Source: Simmondsia chinensis (taxonomy: Eukaryota > Streptophyta > Magnoliopsida > Caryophyllales > Simmondsiaceae). From it: 64,000 nucleotides of DNA. The stretch is taken from positions 377,001-441,000 of the forward strand of contig JAGTTD010000015.1 in NCBI GenBank assembly GCA_018398585.1, given 5' to 3'. Shown here one piece after another: positions 31,022 through 48,230 of the stretch. The number at the start of each line of letters is the position of its first letter. The stretch's first letter is position 1. Below the pieces are notes generated by a model. The model was not told the origin of the DNA. It did no database searches and saw only the letters and a program-made list of their open reading frames with translations. The translations under genes were made by a program, and so were the position numbers.

Positions 31022-31373
31022 TAATAATAATTCCAATATTTGTAATACAAATGCATATGAGAAAGAAATATTTTGAGGGCTTTTATTCGATATGTTCATT
31101 AAACTTTTAATTGTATTGATTAAATCGTTGTATATTCTAACAAATTACTCGATATATTAGATTTTATCAAATTGAATATATAAAAACTAATGATAATAAT
31201 ATATGCCGTGAACATAAGTCTTATATATTGATTTAGATCTTCCATTTTATAGGACTAATTTTCTTAAACCATCCTCACTTCATATTAAATTACTAAATTT
31301 AAAATTTGAAGAAAACTTTAACTAAAAAGACACTCATACAATCTTTTTGGTAAATTGGCGAGGAAAGTGAATA

Positions 31374-31593
31374 AAAAAGCAACATTTCAGTGCTCCAAGA
31401 GCTCCTAGAGATAGATATATGCAGCCTTCCCCTTTTAGGATACTATCCTGAATAAAAGTTGTTTCTGAATACTCCCAACCTGAGGAATACAACGAGAAGA
31501 CTTTCCAAAATGTCATCCATCTTGGTACTACTCTCGCCCAAGCATGCTTAATTTTAAAGTTCTAATAAAATCCAGTACTTTCGTATTGATACC
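31374..31593 (-). mobile_element. 5S rRNA-headed SINE, tail type B, diverged
   Basis: The minus-strand 5S part reads GGGTATCAATACGAAAGTAC, TGGATTTTATTAGAACTTTA, AAATTAAGCATGCTTGGGCG, AGAGTAGTACCAAGATGGAT. The LINE part has CTCAGGTTGGGAGTATTCAG and GGAAGGCTGCATATATC, ending CACTGAAATGTTGCTTTTTT. That AATGTTGCTTT end marks type B. No clear duplication; the high divergence suggests an older copy. Confidence 0.85.
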
Positions 31594-32138
31594 CTCTTAA
31601 GTTAGGCCAAAGAATATAAACTGCAACATTTTCACCACCACAGTAAGTTCACTTTGATCAATTAATAGCATTGCTCCACCTGCATGTCATCATCTATCTG
31701 TTTCTTACCCCATCAGTCAATTGGTTGCAAATACTAATGTTAACTTACATATAAACTTCTGTAGTCCATGGCTAGTGTGGTTGACTGATCAAACAGCTAA
31801 AACAATGTATTTCGTAAAAGTTCATTCTTTTCTAGAAAGAAATATGTTTTTAAATATACACCAAACCTTTATTTTTTTTTTACATTAAAAAAAAAAAGAT
31901 GATGCTTTTTCTTTAGAACAAAAGACTGAACATTTTCAAATAAAAATACTTAAAGAGTCATAGCAACAGAACACATAATAGACCAAGTAAAGGCATGGAT
32001 TCATCAAACCAAACAAATACCAAAAATCTTTCATTTCAAACCCAAAAGATCTAACCATCTTCATATGAATCCAAAATTTAACTAATCCAACAAAAACGAC
32101 ACAACGATAATATCATAAACAAACAAGAAAATCTAAGT

Positions 32139-34801
<2,663 letters not shown>

Positions 34802-34803
34802 CA

Positions 34804-34873
34804 AAACCCTAGCCGGCGTAGAGCACAAATGAAGGCGCTGTAGTTCTGCGGTTTCTTATGGCGAGTATTTATA
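34804..34873 (-). promoter_or_regulatory. RPL36A core promoter: TATA box and telo-box leader
   Basis: Read on the minus strand, TATAAATA is at 34866-34873. About 30-60 bp downstream comes the leader with CTAGGGTTTT (the AAACCCTAG telo-box, 34804-34812). Telo-boxes near the start site are typical of plant ribosomal protein genes. Another AACCCTAG lies just upstream at 34912-34919. The transcription start is inferred to lie near 34840. Confidence 0.65.
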
Positions 34874-35129
34874 GTAGGGCAGACTACACCGTCTTTTTTC
34901 TGCACTATGCCAACCCTAGACAGCCGAGTTTGAGTTTATTACGAAATTACCAGAAGGGTATTATTGTAAATAAAGTAAACTCGGGGGCTAAATTTAAAGT
35001 CTGCCCTACGGCTCACAAATTTGTTGCGTCGTATCGCATTTGTGTTTATTGTATATGAAGGGTTTTAGAAATAGAGTTAATCCGAACCCAACTCGTTTAT
35101 TAAATAAGTTAAGATCTATTAATTATTAC

Positions 35130-35510
35130 TCAATTCAAATATTAGCTACTCATATTAGGCTTCCTGTGTAAAGTCTAATTTTATACTGTTTTGGGTCAAG
35201 TCGATGGAGTAGAAGATCGGGACTTGATTTGCATCTAAGGTGGAGGCCCATATCCGTTTTTGTGATTTTAGTTGGGAAACTATAGTATTTTTGTACGTAC
35301 CTATATAAAACCTTTTTAGGGTTTAAGAGAGTTGTGTGTGGAATAGTAAATAAGCTCCCTATAAAACTTTTAAGCAATAAATATCTTTGCAACTCCGTGA
35401 ATATATGCATTTTAAACCAAACTACGTAAATTATGTGTGTTTGATTTTTTTTTTTTCTCTTTGAATCTTTTGTTATGTTTTAGTTGGCGTGTTTTTGAAT
35501 AGCACATTTA
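35130..35510 (+). mobile_element. LTR-like fragment, same family as 42.3 kb
   Basis: It shares with 42285-42640 an ordered set of motifs: ggaggcccat, cctatataaaacc/cctatgtaaacc with GGGTTT(A/G)AGAGAG, (A/C)(T)ACGTAAAT(T/C)(A/T)TGTGTG, and CT(C/T)GTTGAATCTTT-like followed by T(G/T)G(C)GT(G/T)TTT. A TATA-like CTATATAAAA lies at 35301. The pattern suggests a solo LTR, but no TG...CA ends or duplication could be fixed. It lies between the divergent RPL36A and CLMP1 promoters. Confidence 0.4.
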
Positions 35511-35706
35511 ATTATGTTGATGATTTTTTCATTATATACTAGTTTTTTGACTTATAAGTATGTCAATAATATATCTAATGGTTGAATCTTACAATAAAAT
35601 AAATTTTCAAAATAATACTACTAATTTGATTCAATTTATCATACGTGGGACAAACTAACGAAAATATATAGATACATAATAATAGCAGTTTATTACTCAA
35701 ATAATT

Positions 35707-35937
35707 GCCTAAAAGAGTACCAATATGCAAACATTTGATCATATTAAAACTCCAAAATTAAGCGTGCCAGGGCGAGAGTAATACCAAGATGGGTGACCTC
35801 CTGAAAAGTCTTTGTGTTGCATCCCACAGGTTGAGAGTTTTCGGAAACAACCTCTTTTAGGGTGGGGAAGGTTGCGTACATCCTTCCCCCAAACTTTGCT
35901 TAAGCGGGAGCCCTTGAGATACTGGAATATTGCTTTG
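35707..35937 (+). mobile_element. 5S rRNA-headed SINE, tail type B
   Basis: The 5S head reads AGTACCAATATGCAAACATT, TGATCATATTAAAACTCCAA, AATTAAGCGTGCCAGGGCGA, then AAGATGGGTGACCTCC and TTTGTGTTGCATCCC. The LINE part begins ACAGGTTGAGAGTTTTCGGA and ends GAGATACTGGAATATTGCTTTG. The 14-bp duplication ttactcaaataatt is at 35693-35706 and 35938-35951. The 5S 3' end is complete, so the 5S-LINE junction (GCATCCC then a(c/t)CAGGTTGGGG) is clear here. Confidence 0.9.
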
Positions 35938-36525
35938 TTACTCAAATAATTAATATAACTATATAACGAGTCAATTGGGTTTAAAATGGCTTAAACGAGT
36001 CAAATCCAAAATTTAACAATTACCTAAAGAGGTAAAATTGGTTAATCCGAATTCAATATCACTTCAAAACCACCACCTAAATCCGTGATTTTCGTGTCGT
36101 ATTATCGTGACATGCTTCGTTTTTGGCCCTATTTTAAACGACGCCGTATGCACATCTAGGGTTCCGTAATCCATTTCCATTAATAATCTCCTTCTCTGTT
36201 GGCATTTTAGGGTTTCATTTCGAAGAACTCTCGACAAAACCCCCAATTCTTCTTCCCATTCTCTCCCACTATTTCATTCAAGCTCTGAACTTTTTCATAA
36301 TTAACTCTCTTATTTTCATTTCATCCTCAAGAATTTTCAATTTCGCATGAAATAACATCACATCCTGCATCAATTTTTGGAGTTTCTGGTATCTGTAAGT
36401 AGCTTATCTTCAATCTCCGCACAATTATTTTGTCATAAAGATCATAACTTTCTATAATCTAGCTCATTAAAGTAATCTAAGATAGAATTATCAGCGATAA
36501 AGTAGAGAGGGAGAGGGAGATTTAT

Positions 36526-38838
36526 ATGGGGAAGTCTGGAGGGAGGAGAAAGAAGGGAGGAAATAACCAAAGTGGAGCTGGTGAAGTTCATAACTCAAAT
36601 GTTAATGGCGGTGTTGAATTGGACTCAGCAGTGTTCTTGAAAAGAGCCCATGAGCTGAAAGAAGAAGGGAATAAGAGGTTTCAGGCTAAGGATTATGTGG
36701 GTGCACTTGAGCAGTATGAAAATGCCATTAAACTTACTCCGAAAACGCATCCTGATAGGGCTGTTTTTCACAGCAATAGGGCAGCTTGTTTGATGCAGAT
36801 GAGACCAATTGATTATGAAAGTGTTATCTCTGAGTGTACTTTGGCCCTTCAGGTTCAGCCTCGGTTCGTTCGAGCTCTTTTGAGAAGGGCTAGGGCGTAC
36901 GAGGCGATAGGGAAGTTTGATATGGCTATGCAAGATGTCCAGGATTTGCTGGGTGCGGACCCGAACCATGGGGATGCTTTAGAGATTTCGCGGAGGTTAA
37001 GGACGGCCTTAAGGCCGCGTCAGGATGCTCAGCAGGATCTCCAGAGCCGCCCTTCACCTGCTGCTCTTGGGGCTTCTGCTGTTAGGGGTGCACCGATTGC
37101 TGGGCTTGGACCATGCCTGCCTGCCCGGCCTGTGCCCAAGAAGGGTGCTGGTTCGATTGCAGGGAGCAATGTGTCATTGAACAACAAAGGTGAGAAAGTC
37201 CAGCCTCTTGTTGCCGTGGAAAATGGTACTGATGGTAGAACACAATTGCCAAAAGTTTCTTTAAAGCCATCAAGTGGCCCTTCAAAACATGACGATGATT
37301 CTGTTAAGGATGGTTTGAAGGAGCACCAATCTGCGTCGTCCTTGTCATTGTCTGCTCGTGGCCAGTCTCCTCAGGCTGCAGTTTGCTGGAGGCCACTGAA
37401 ACTTGTGTACGATCATGACATTAGGCTGGCACAAATGCCCGTCAGTTGCAGTTTCAAAGTGTTGAGGGAGATTGTGAGCAAAAAATTCCCATCTTCAAAG
37501 TCGGTTTTGATCAAGTACAAAGACAGTGATGGTGATTTGGTGACGATAACTTGTACTGCTGAGCTCAAGTTAGCTGAAGCCTGTGTTGACAATCATTTGC
37601 CCAAAGACCCAGAGGGTGATAAGAATGACTTTACTGGGATGTTGAGATTACACATCGTGGAGGTTAACCCGGATCAGGAGCCACCTATACCGGAAGAAGA
37701 GGAGAACCCTCTGGAGTGTGAGGACACCAAGGGAGGTGAGAGCGGTTCTCATTCATCTTTAGCTGACTCAGGGTTGGATTCCATTGAGACCGAGGGAGAT
37801 AAGCTGGAAAATAAGACGGTAAAGGAAATTCCAAAGGAGAAAGGTGAAGCAGCGGAAGACCCGGAATGCAAGGAGGTGGAGATGGATGATTGGCTGTTTG
37901 AATTTGCTCAGTTGTTCCGTACCCATGTTGGGATTGACCCAGATGCTCATATTGATCTCCATGAGCTCGGTATGGAGCTATGCTCAGCAGCTTTAGAGGA
38001 GACGGTGACTAGCGAAGAGGCTCAGCTTCTCTTTGACAAGGCTGCCTTAAAGTTTCAGGAGGTGGCGGCATTGGCATTCTTCAACTGGGGTAATGTTCAC
38101 ATGTGCTCTGCCAGGAAACGGATCCCCTTAGACGAATCTGCTCCTAAAGAGCTTAATGATGCGCAACTTCAGGTGGCATATGACTGGGTTAAGGAAAAGT
38201 ATTCTTCGGCCCTAGAGAAATACGAGCAAGCGCTCTCAATCAAGCCAGACTTTTATGAGGGTTTACTTGCAATGGGGCAGCAGCAGTTCGAGATGGCGAA
38301 ACTTCACTGGTCTTATGTTCTTGCCAAGAAGGAAGATCTTTCAAACTGGGATCCTACTGAAACGTTTAAACTTTTCAACACCGCAGAGGAGAAAATGAAG
38401 GCTGCTACCGAGATGTGGGAGAAGTTAGAGGAGCAAAGAGCAAATGAGCTGAAAGACCCGAATTCTAGCAAGGTTGAAGAGCTCTTGAAGAGAAGGAAGA
38501 AACAAGGAAATGGCCCAGATGGAGAATCTTCAGCTCAGGTTCCAGGTGAGCCAACTCCCGAGGAGCTAGCAGAGCAAGCAGTCGTGATGAGATCACAGAT
38601 ACATCTGTTTTGGGGTAATATGATGTTCGAACGATCACAAATCGAGTTCAAGTTGGGTATGGATAGTTGGAACAAGAGCTTGGAGTCCACTGTGGAACGC
38701 TTTAAGTTGGCAGGAGCATCAGAATCTGACATTTCTACGGTGCTAAATAATCATTGCTCGAACGAAAATCTTGCAGAAAAGGATGAGAAGAAGGGTGCTG
38801 ATCCAGACACTAAACCATCCCACGAAGCAGCACCCTGA
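36526..38838 (+). CDS. CLMP1: TPR-PB1 protein CLMP1 (Phox family), 770 aa
   Basis: The whole protein is in one open reading frame starting MGKSGGRRKKGG. Three TPR units occupy about 39-160 (AHELKEEGNKRFQAKDYVGA; FHSNRAACLMQM; RALLRRARAYEAIGKFDMAM), a carboxylate-clamp type arrangement expected to bind an HSP90/HSP70 C-terminus. RPSPAALGASAVRG and GLGPCLP (175-199) are conserved linkers. The PB1 domain is at about 288-380, with the acidic OPCA motif YKDSDGDLVTI at 331-341. An acidic stretch (389-455) precedes a second conserved region, EMDDWLFEFAQLFRTHVGID, with further TPR-like helices to about 735. Arabidopsis CLMP1 is needed for chloroplast separation and placement. A likely 100-bp 5' UTR intron (GTAAGT at 36395, AG at 36493-36494) is inferred. 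Confidence 0.95.
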   Translation: MGKSGGRRKKGGNNQSGAGEVHNSNVNGGVELDSAVFLKRAHELKEEGNKRFQAKDYVGALEQYENAIKLTPKTHPDRAVFHSNRAACLMQMRPIDYESVISECTLALQVQPRFVRALLRRARAYEAIGKFDMAMQDVQDLLGADPNHGDALEISRRLRTALRPRQDAQQDLQSRPSPAALGASAVRGAPIAGLGPCLPARPVPKKGAGSIAGSNVSLNNKGEKVQPLVAVENGTDGRTQLPKVSLKPSSGPSKHDDDSVKDGLKEHQSASSLSLSARGQSPQAAVCWRPLKLVYDHDIRLAQMPVSCSFKVLREIVSKKFPSSKSVLIKYKDSDGDLVTITCTAELKLAEACVDNHLPKDPEGDKNDFTGMLRLHIVEVNPDQEPPIPEEEENPLECEDTKGGESGSHSSLADSGLDSIETEGDKLENKTVKEIPKEKGEAAEDPECKEVEMDDWLFEFAQLFRTHVGIDPDAHIDLHELGMELCSAALEETVTSEEAQLLFDKAALKFQEVAALAFFNWGNVHMCSARKRIPLDESAPKELNDAQLQVAYDWVKEKYSSALEKYEQALSIKPDFYEGLLAMGQQQFEMAKLHWSYVLAKKEDLSNWDPTETFKLFNTAEEKMKAATEMWEKLEEQRANELKDPNSSKVEELLKRRKKQGNGPDGESSAQVPGEPTPEELAEQAVVMRSQIHLFWGNMMFERSQIEFKLGMDSWNKSLESTVERFKLAGASESDISTVLNNHCSNENLAEKDEKKGADPDTKPSHEAAP

Positions 38839-39164
38839 TTCAAACTGATACGTATTTCGGTATGGATTCATTATTTATGCGTCGGTCCATGCTAAATCCA
38901 GAGACTTGATCAAATTAATATGTGACACATTTAGCATTTTGTTTAAGCTTCTTTGTCATAATCATCGGCTGATGCATTTTTTCCATGGAAGTGGGGCTTG
39001 TTTGAATCAAGGGTTGAACTCTTTTTGGTTGCTTTTCAACTCTGTATGTGTTTCTGAGTCTGCATTCTTCTGATCGACTTGCTTGGTTTGTTCTACAATA
39101 GAATGGTACTATAATGGAATTGCCAGTTTTGTGCTGCACGTCAGCTCGTGTTTTTTTGTGCCTA

Positions 39165-39463
39165 CGTGTATGAATGAGCCGAGCGAAATCAAAACTCGAC
39201 AAACTTGAAGCTTGACTTGCCAACATGTTGATCGACTTTAGTGCAACTTAAAACTTTCCGAGCCTGGAGACTTTGAGCTCTAGCTTTGCTTAGTGAGCTT
39301 TACTCTAGTTCGAAAAGCTTTAGATTATGCTCATTTATGCTTGAGTCGTGCTTGTTTAGGTTTTGAGATTGGTTCATTTAGGCTTGAATTTTGCGGTTTG
39401 AAAGTGGCTTATTTAAGCTCGATGAGTTTCGTGAATAAAGCTAGCTTAACTCATTTACATTCT
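39165..39463. repeat. GCTC-rich element between CLMP1 and ACO
   Basis: It begins GTGTATGAATGAGCCGAGCG and ends AACTCATTTACATTC, the family's inverted ends, with 'tgagctctagctttgcttagtgagc' inside. It is the main content of the 38839-40095 intergenic gap between the two convergent genes. Confidence 0.5.
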
Positions 39464-40095
39464 TTGCTATGCTTGGAATTTCACTCGTTCCTTACTGCGA
39501 ATTTTATTTTTGATGGTTCTAAGTTTTTTGGACAATAAGTTTCATGTTTGAGTTCTACTGATGGACAAATTACATTCAGTAATGGCCTTTTGTCCATTCG
39601 GGTCCGAGTTGAATCGATAAACACCCTCACTTCGTGCGTTGAAAGCCGGACCAAGAAATTAGCAGTGTTGAGCCAAATTCGGTTCACATGGAATGTTGAT
39701 TTCCTCCCCTTTACACTGGCAGTCACATTCTAGCCAATGGGGGAGAGTATTTTCCTCGGAAATAATTTTTGACTGACTACTCTGTGTCAAACAAAGGAAA
39801 AAGGGCAAACAACTATCTAGAATCATGTTTTTCCCTTTACCAAACAGCACTAAGTACATACAATTTATTCAAAAGAGTTCATATTATATCAAAGTTTTTG
39901 GTCGCATTCTACAGCAAAAGCACACCACGCACCAACACACATACTACCCTAATTCATCAGATCAGCAAACTATCTCCAAACCTTTTAGCTTATTCTAAGA
40001 CTGACTCTCTAAGTTAACACGCACAAGTACATTTTTTTTTTTTTCCTTTTTTTGGAAATATAATGTCCTTTTAAGATATATATATTGTCCATAAA

Positions 40096-43548
<3,453 letters not shown>

Positions 43549-44027
43549 TCAAGAGTTATTGGGTCACTTAAAAATTTAAAAATTAAAATAAAATACAGTA
43601 GATCTTGACCTTTTTAGTTTGTTATTTTTGTGTCTTAAATTTTTTTTATATTAGTAAATATGACCCTCTTGAATATGATGATTTCATATTCTGAAAAGAA
43701 AGTTGAAGAAACATATTATTTTAAGTACTCGCTATAATATACTGGCAAAAATACCGCTCTTAACATGACATATCACTTTAAATACTTACTAAAGTGAATC
43801 TTAGTTAGGAAAAAGGTTTTATAATGACTATTTAGAGTGACCTGTCTCGTTAATCTTTTCTAGAGAATGTGATATCATTATGTCGGAAAAGGTCATAGGG
43901 TACTGGCCATTTGATTACTTTAATAAATGTCGGAGTATATAAAGTAGAAATAAATTAAATAAATAATAAAGAAAATTAATGTATTTCCAAAAAATTAAGA
44001 AAATGAAATTGGAAGTATTAAGCAGGG

Positions 44028-44035
44028 ACACGTGG
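44028..44035. promoter_or_regulatory. G-box upstream of ACO
   Basis: ACACGTGG with the palindromic CACGTG core lies about 630 bp upstream of the ACO ATG. bHLH and bZIP factors bind this core. A regulatory role for ACO is only inferred from position. Confidence 0.3.
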
Positions 44036-44399
44036 AGCATGGGTGTTAGCACACCCCATTGGCCCCCCTACTGCCATGTTATTGGCTCATGACTCTTTTA
44101 CTTAGCCATTTTTATTTATAGAAAGTTATTTATATTTATAAATATATATTTAATTTAGTACTATTTTTGCAATTTAAATACTTTTAGATAACTTTATCAC
44201 TTACGCGGCTTGGCCGTTCCTTTGATCAAAAAAAAGATAACTTTATCACTTAGATATTCTAAAATTTGAGTATTCGTCAACTGAAGTTTGCAAATGTTAA
44301 GAGTATAAAAATTTCATATGTGAGGAGGAGTATTGAAGAATACTTCATATAAGTCTAGTATAAAAATCTTATATTAGAGTTATAAGAGTGAAGAAATAA

Positions 44400-44610
44400 A
44401 AATATAAATCTAGTGTGTTACTCCACTTAATGCTAATTGGTTTTATGATAAAACCTCATTTCGGCTTATATGTGGATCTCATGCGTGCCAACCCTTCGAT
44501 TGACATTTATGTAAGAGGGCATGTTAGAGTATAAAATCAATTTTGGGTCTTCAATCATCAGCTCAAGCTTTTGAGATAAGTAATTCCTTAACAGCAAATT
44601 CTATTTTCTA
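44400..44610. repeat. Interspersed repeat ('GAGTATAAAA...' family)
   Basis: 'ctagtgtgttactccacttaatgctaattggttttatgataaaacc' and 'gcatgttagagtataaaatcaattttgggtcttcaatcatcagctcaagcttttgagataa' recur, diverged, at 1.78, 46.97, 54.05, 54.25, 57.1, 59.4 and 63.05 kb. It lies upstream of ACO. Confidence 0.5.
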
Positions 44611-44862
44611 GATATCCTGTGTCAAAATCGGGAAATTTTTGTTCAAATTCAGCCAATTTACACCCAAAAATGCTCATGTGATATGTACTTATGATGATAT
44701 TATATTAATATTTTTAATAAAAGTTAAGCAAAATATACCAGATTCTAACAAAATATACATATTTATTGTTAAAATAATATATCATGTTAAATAATAGGTT
44801 TTGAAATAAAAGATAAAATTGGCCTTCATAGCTCTGCCTTTAACAATACTCTCTTTCCTAAG

Positions 44863-46163
44863 GTACTGTTCGGTCAAGTTGTAAAAAAAAAAAAAAAAAA
44901 AAAAAACTTACTTTCTAAAAACACTTTCTGCAAAAGTATTGTCGTTGTAAAAAATAATTCTAATAAGGGTCTAAATATAAAAAAAATTAGTTTTCTGATA
45001 CTACTTATGTTTTAAAGAAGACAGACTATGCCGCTTTCATGTTGCATCTTGCACCACAATTACATTTCAATTAATTTGTATCTTAATTTTGTTTAAGTAA
45101 CTTTTATACCACTGTAAGACATACAGAGTGACAAATTTGACCTACAAAAATATCATAAAGGAAGAAAACCCAGATAGTTAGCTCGAGTTGGGCACGATAT
45201 AATTCGTAAATTGTCCTTCGATACGATGAATTCGGGAGAAGAAATATGACACATTGACTTCTAGAACGTGTACAATATTTCTATCAAGTTAGATATAAAT
45301 TGACTCATATCTATTCTAGGCCCTATTTGGCCACAATGTGAAAAAATATTATTTTTTTTAAATTATTATTTTATAATCAAATTTTCAAATTATGAATGAA
45401 AGCTTTTTTTGTCTTAATATAGTTCTTCTTTTGCTTTTAAGAAAGTAGGTATTATTTTTCAATTTTTATTCAGGCTATGTTTGGCAAACAATTTTTATAG
45501 TGGTTAGCATTTTGACTAGTTAAACAGCTAGTAACACTGTTTGGTAAAAATATTGTTGTTAGCGTTTTTCATAGCCTTTAGCTTTTGAAAAGCATTTAGC
45601 TTTTAGCTTTCAAACGGTATGTAATCAAATTCTATTTATCATTTTGCCCTTCCTTTTTTATTTTAATTTATTAAACACATTACTCATCAGCTAACAGCTA
45701 CCAACTACCAATAAGCTAACAGTAACAGAAAAATGCTGCAGCCAGACATAGCCTTAAAAGTAGAAAAATCACTTCTACTTTGTATGTAAAACATTTTTTC
45801 ATTTTAATCAAACTTCCTAAAAGACATTAAATATACTTCCTCCACCTAAAATAATTTTTACTCCAAACAAAACTCGATTAAACTTGCATTTAGGGCATAT
45901 TTGGTCAAGCTCTAGAGCAAAATGTTTCTTTAGGAGCACTTTTCGTAAAAAGTGCCTTTAATATGAATATTTTTGTCTGAAAATCATTAATTTTTACTTC
46001 TATTATTTTTTAAAGGTGAAATATTATTTTTCTGCTTCTACTTCTCTTTCAATTCAAAGCATTTTTTTTTTCAGACCAAACATATTCAAATGTTGAAAAA
46101 AAAATTTGTTTTTTATCTAAAACACACTTTTTTTCAAAAAAAAAGTTTAATCAAACAAACCGA
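44863..46163. mobile_element. Cluster of hAT-like MITEs, one nested
   Basis: At 44863 a GGTCAAGTTGT end leads a partial copy with an A-run of 25. At 45317 a CCCTATTTGGCCACA copy is interrupted at 45474-45757 by another element with ends GGCTATGTTTGGC and GCCAGACATAGCC. At 45891-46163 a full copy runs from GGGCATATTTGGTCAAGC to TTTAATCAAACAAACC. No genes lie here; the 43.5-49.5 kb interval is otherwise empty of supported coding sequence. Confidence 0.5.
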
Positions 46164-46660
46164 TAATGTCGTCCTTTTTTAACTATGATGGTGCTTTTTA
46201 CTAGTTTAGGTAGTGAAGGGGAAATGCACGCTCAACACTTTTGAAGCATTTTGTAGTTTATGATGATTGAAGAAATGGCGTGTTATGACGCAAAGCTACC
46301 GCCCCATTTCCCTATTTGCCATCATTATAGTTCTGTTTCTCTCCTTTTCTTTTTCTCTCCCTCTTTTTTGTACGTTCAAGTTACAACCTATTTTTTCGGA
46401 TAATTATAAGCGGTAAAGTTGTAGTATAAAACATGCAACTCGTATAAACAAGACCGGAGTAAACCCGTATAGAGACGGGGATCAAAAGAGACAGAAATAG
46501 CTCAATATCCTAGTCTGAGCGGAACAGGAAAGCAGGTGGCATTAACATGAGTTAGATGGCCAGACCACTGTTGGAAACGACTTGGATAGAACTCTTGATA
46601 TAGGGAAGGAACGAACTAACAGACAGGAAACCAGGTTAATCGAATCCCTAATCAATCAAT

Positions 46661-46914
46661 GCAACAACAACAAACTCAGTGCCTCCAAGGGCTCCCGCAT
46701 AAGCAGGTTCTAGGGGGTAGATGTACGCAGCCTTCCTCCTTCAGGGGCCTACCTTGAAGAGAGGCTGTTTTCGAGGACCCTCAACTTGAAAAGTTGGTCC
46801 GCAGCATAGAGCATGTGACCTTGTATTTGGCAACCTCCTCTCAGACTTCCTTCAAGTCACCCTTGGTGAAAATCAACCCTACATTTCCCACAAGCAAGGG
46901 AATTAGGTTAAGAA
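46661..46914 (-). mobile_element. 5'-truncated RTE LINE 3' end with 18-bp duplication
   Basis: The minus strand carries GGTCACATGCTCTATGCTGC, GGACCAACTTTTCAAGTTGA, GGGTCCTCGAAAACAGCCTC, GGAAGGCTGCGTACATCTAC and ATGCGGGAGCCCTTGGAGGC, ending ACTGAGT(TTG)n. The sequence aatccctaatcaatcaat flanks it at 46643-46660 and 46915-46932 without mismatch, so it is fairly young. Confidence 0.85.
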
Positions 46915-46964
46915 AATCCCTAATCAATCAATTCAATATACTTAATTAAAACCGATTCATCACT

Positions 46965-47215
46965 GTTAAGGAACCAACTTTTTCAAAGTTTAAGTTGATG
47001 GGTGAAGGCTTGGGAACAATTTTATACTCTAACATGCCCTCGGATAGTGCACAAGCCCACTTCATACTTTGTACTTAAATTATTTTAATACTAAAAGTGG
47101 AGGCTGTTGAGATTCAAACTTATAACTTCTAGGTCATTAAGGCTCTGATACCAATCAAAGAACCAACTATCCCATCAATTTAAGCTTTTGGGAAAGTTTG
47201 GTCCTTAACAATCAC
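46965..47215 (-). repeat. Interspersed repeat with TGGTATCAGAGC and box B-like end
   Basis: The minus strand reads TTGATTGGTATCAGAGCCTT, then AATGACCTAGAAGTTATAAGT and TTTGAATCTCAACAGCC, which resembles a tRNA-like box A/box B pair. The rest matches the 'taaggaaccaac...aagcttaaattgatgggt...ttttatactctaacatgcc' family. It is probably a tRNA-related SINE, though TGGTATCAGAGC is also the tRNA-iMet primer-binding motif of LTR elements. Confidence 0.45.
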
Positions 47216-47449
47216 CATCAAATCGTAGCCCTAATTTTTTCCCATGCTCCCACACATGCTCTGTTGCAAGAAGATTATCAATGTCTTTAGATTGATCGCC
47301 CTTTTCACCAAATTCCTCTTCTTTTTTTGAGGGGACTTGACTTAATTTTAGCCTTACTGATGCAGCCCAGTCACAATTGGTTGGTATTTGACGGATTCGG
47401 GTTGACAGGTACACGAAGCGGAGTAGCCACATGATTGAAGATAGAGTTA

Positions 47450-47725
47450 GAGTTTAATTTCAGATTTAAATTTTGAATTATCTTTTAGAATTTTAATCTT
47501 ATTCAAAAAGCTCCTCTATATATACTAGATGAGATCTAGGATTTAGTTAGTTGATTATTTTCATATTTTAGCCTCTATTTTGAGAGTTCTTTCTTCTCGA
47601 ATTGTGATAATTGAGTTATTTTCTTCTTTATTTTATTAATGTTTAATAAAATTAAAGGGAAGACTGTTGACTCTTTCCCGTTCCTCAATTTTTCATTTAC
47701 GCGCTGCATCACTTACCGGTCCTAT
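47450..47725 (+). mobile_element. LTR-like end, same family as 60.5 kb
   Basis: It has a TATA-like CTCTATATATACTAGATGAG, a 'gagagttctttcttctcg...gtgataattgag' section and the terminal series AATAAAATTAAAGGGAAGAC, TTTCCCGTTCCTCAATTTTT, CATTTACGCGCTGCATCA. The 60545-60905 stretch has the same order. It resembles the 3' part of an LTR followed by a primer-binding region; the ends are not fixed. Confidence 0.4.
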
Positions 47726-48230
47726 AACTAAAACCAGCATCACAATTGAACTTTACAATGTGGGTTCTTTTAGCTTTTTTAACTTATGGAGCTAATTATT
47801 ATATATTTTATTGTCATGGAATTATATGCTTATTTGTTTATTTGTTCATAACCTAGGATTCTTACCTCTTGCATCTTTTGGAATAGAGAGATCCAGCTCC
47901 ATTAAATTAATATTTGTATATTTCTATGTTGTTCTTTTATTTTTTTTAAATGTTAATGATATTGTAATTATCTAGGCCATCCCTATATTTTAGGGATTTA
48001 AAGCAAGTTTGATCGATGAACCGTTATTTACTAATTGAGTAGTTCAAGTTATGTGTTATAATGCAAGTTATAAATGTATGGATCCTCCATATTATATATG
48101 CATTTAGGTGTTCATATGATCTGCTGCGAAAACAAGCTGATAATGTACTAATTTCAAAATTAAACCCTTAAGGTCTTGACTTAACGATTCTGTTATATTA
48201 GATCATCAGTACTCAATAACCGCAGTAAAA

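Noticed and set aside
30765..31041. Cassandra-type TRIM (5S-containing LTR)
   Set aside because: Cassandra carries 5S in paired LTRs with a short interior. Here there is one 5S per element, a LINE 3' tail, and 11-20 bp variable duplications instead of 5-bp ones.
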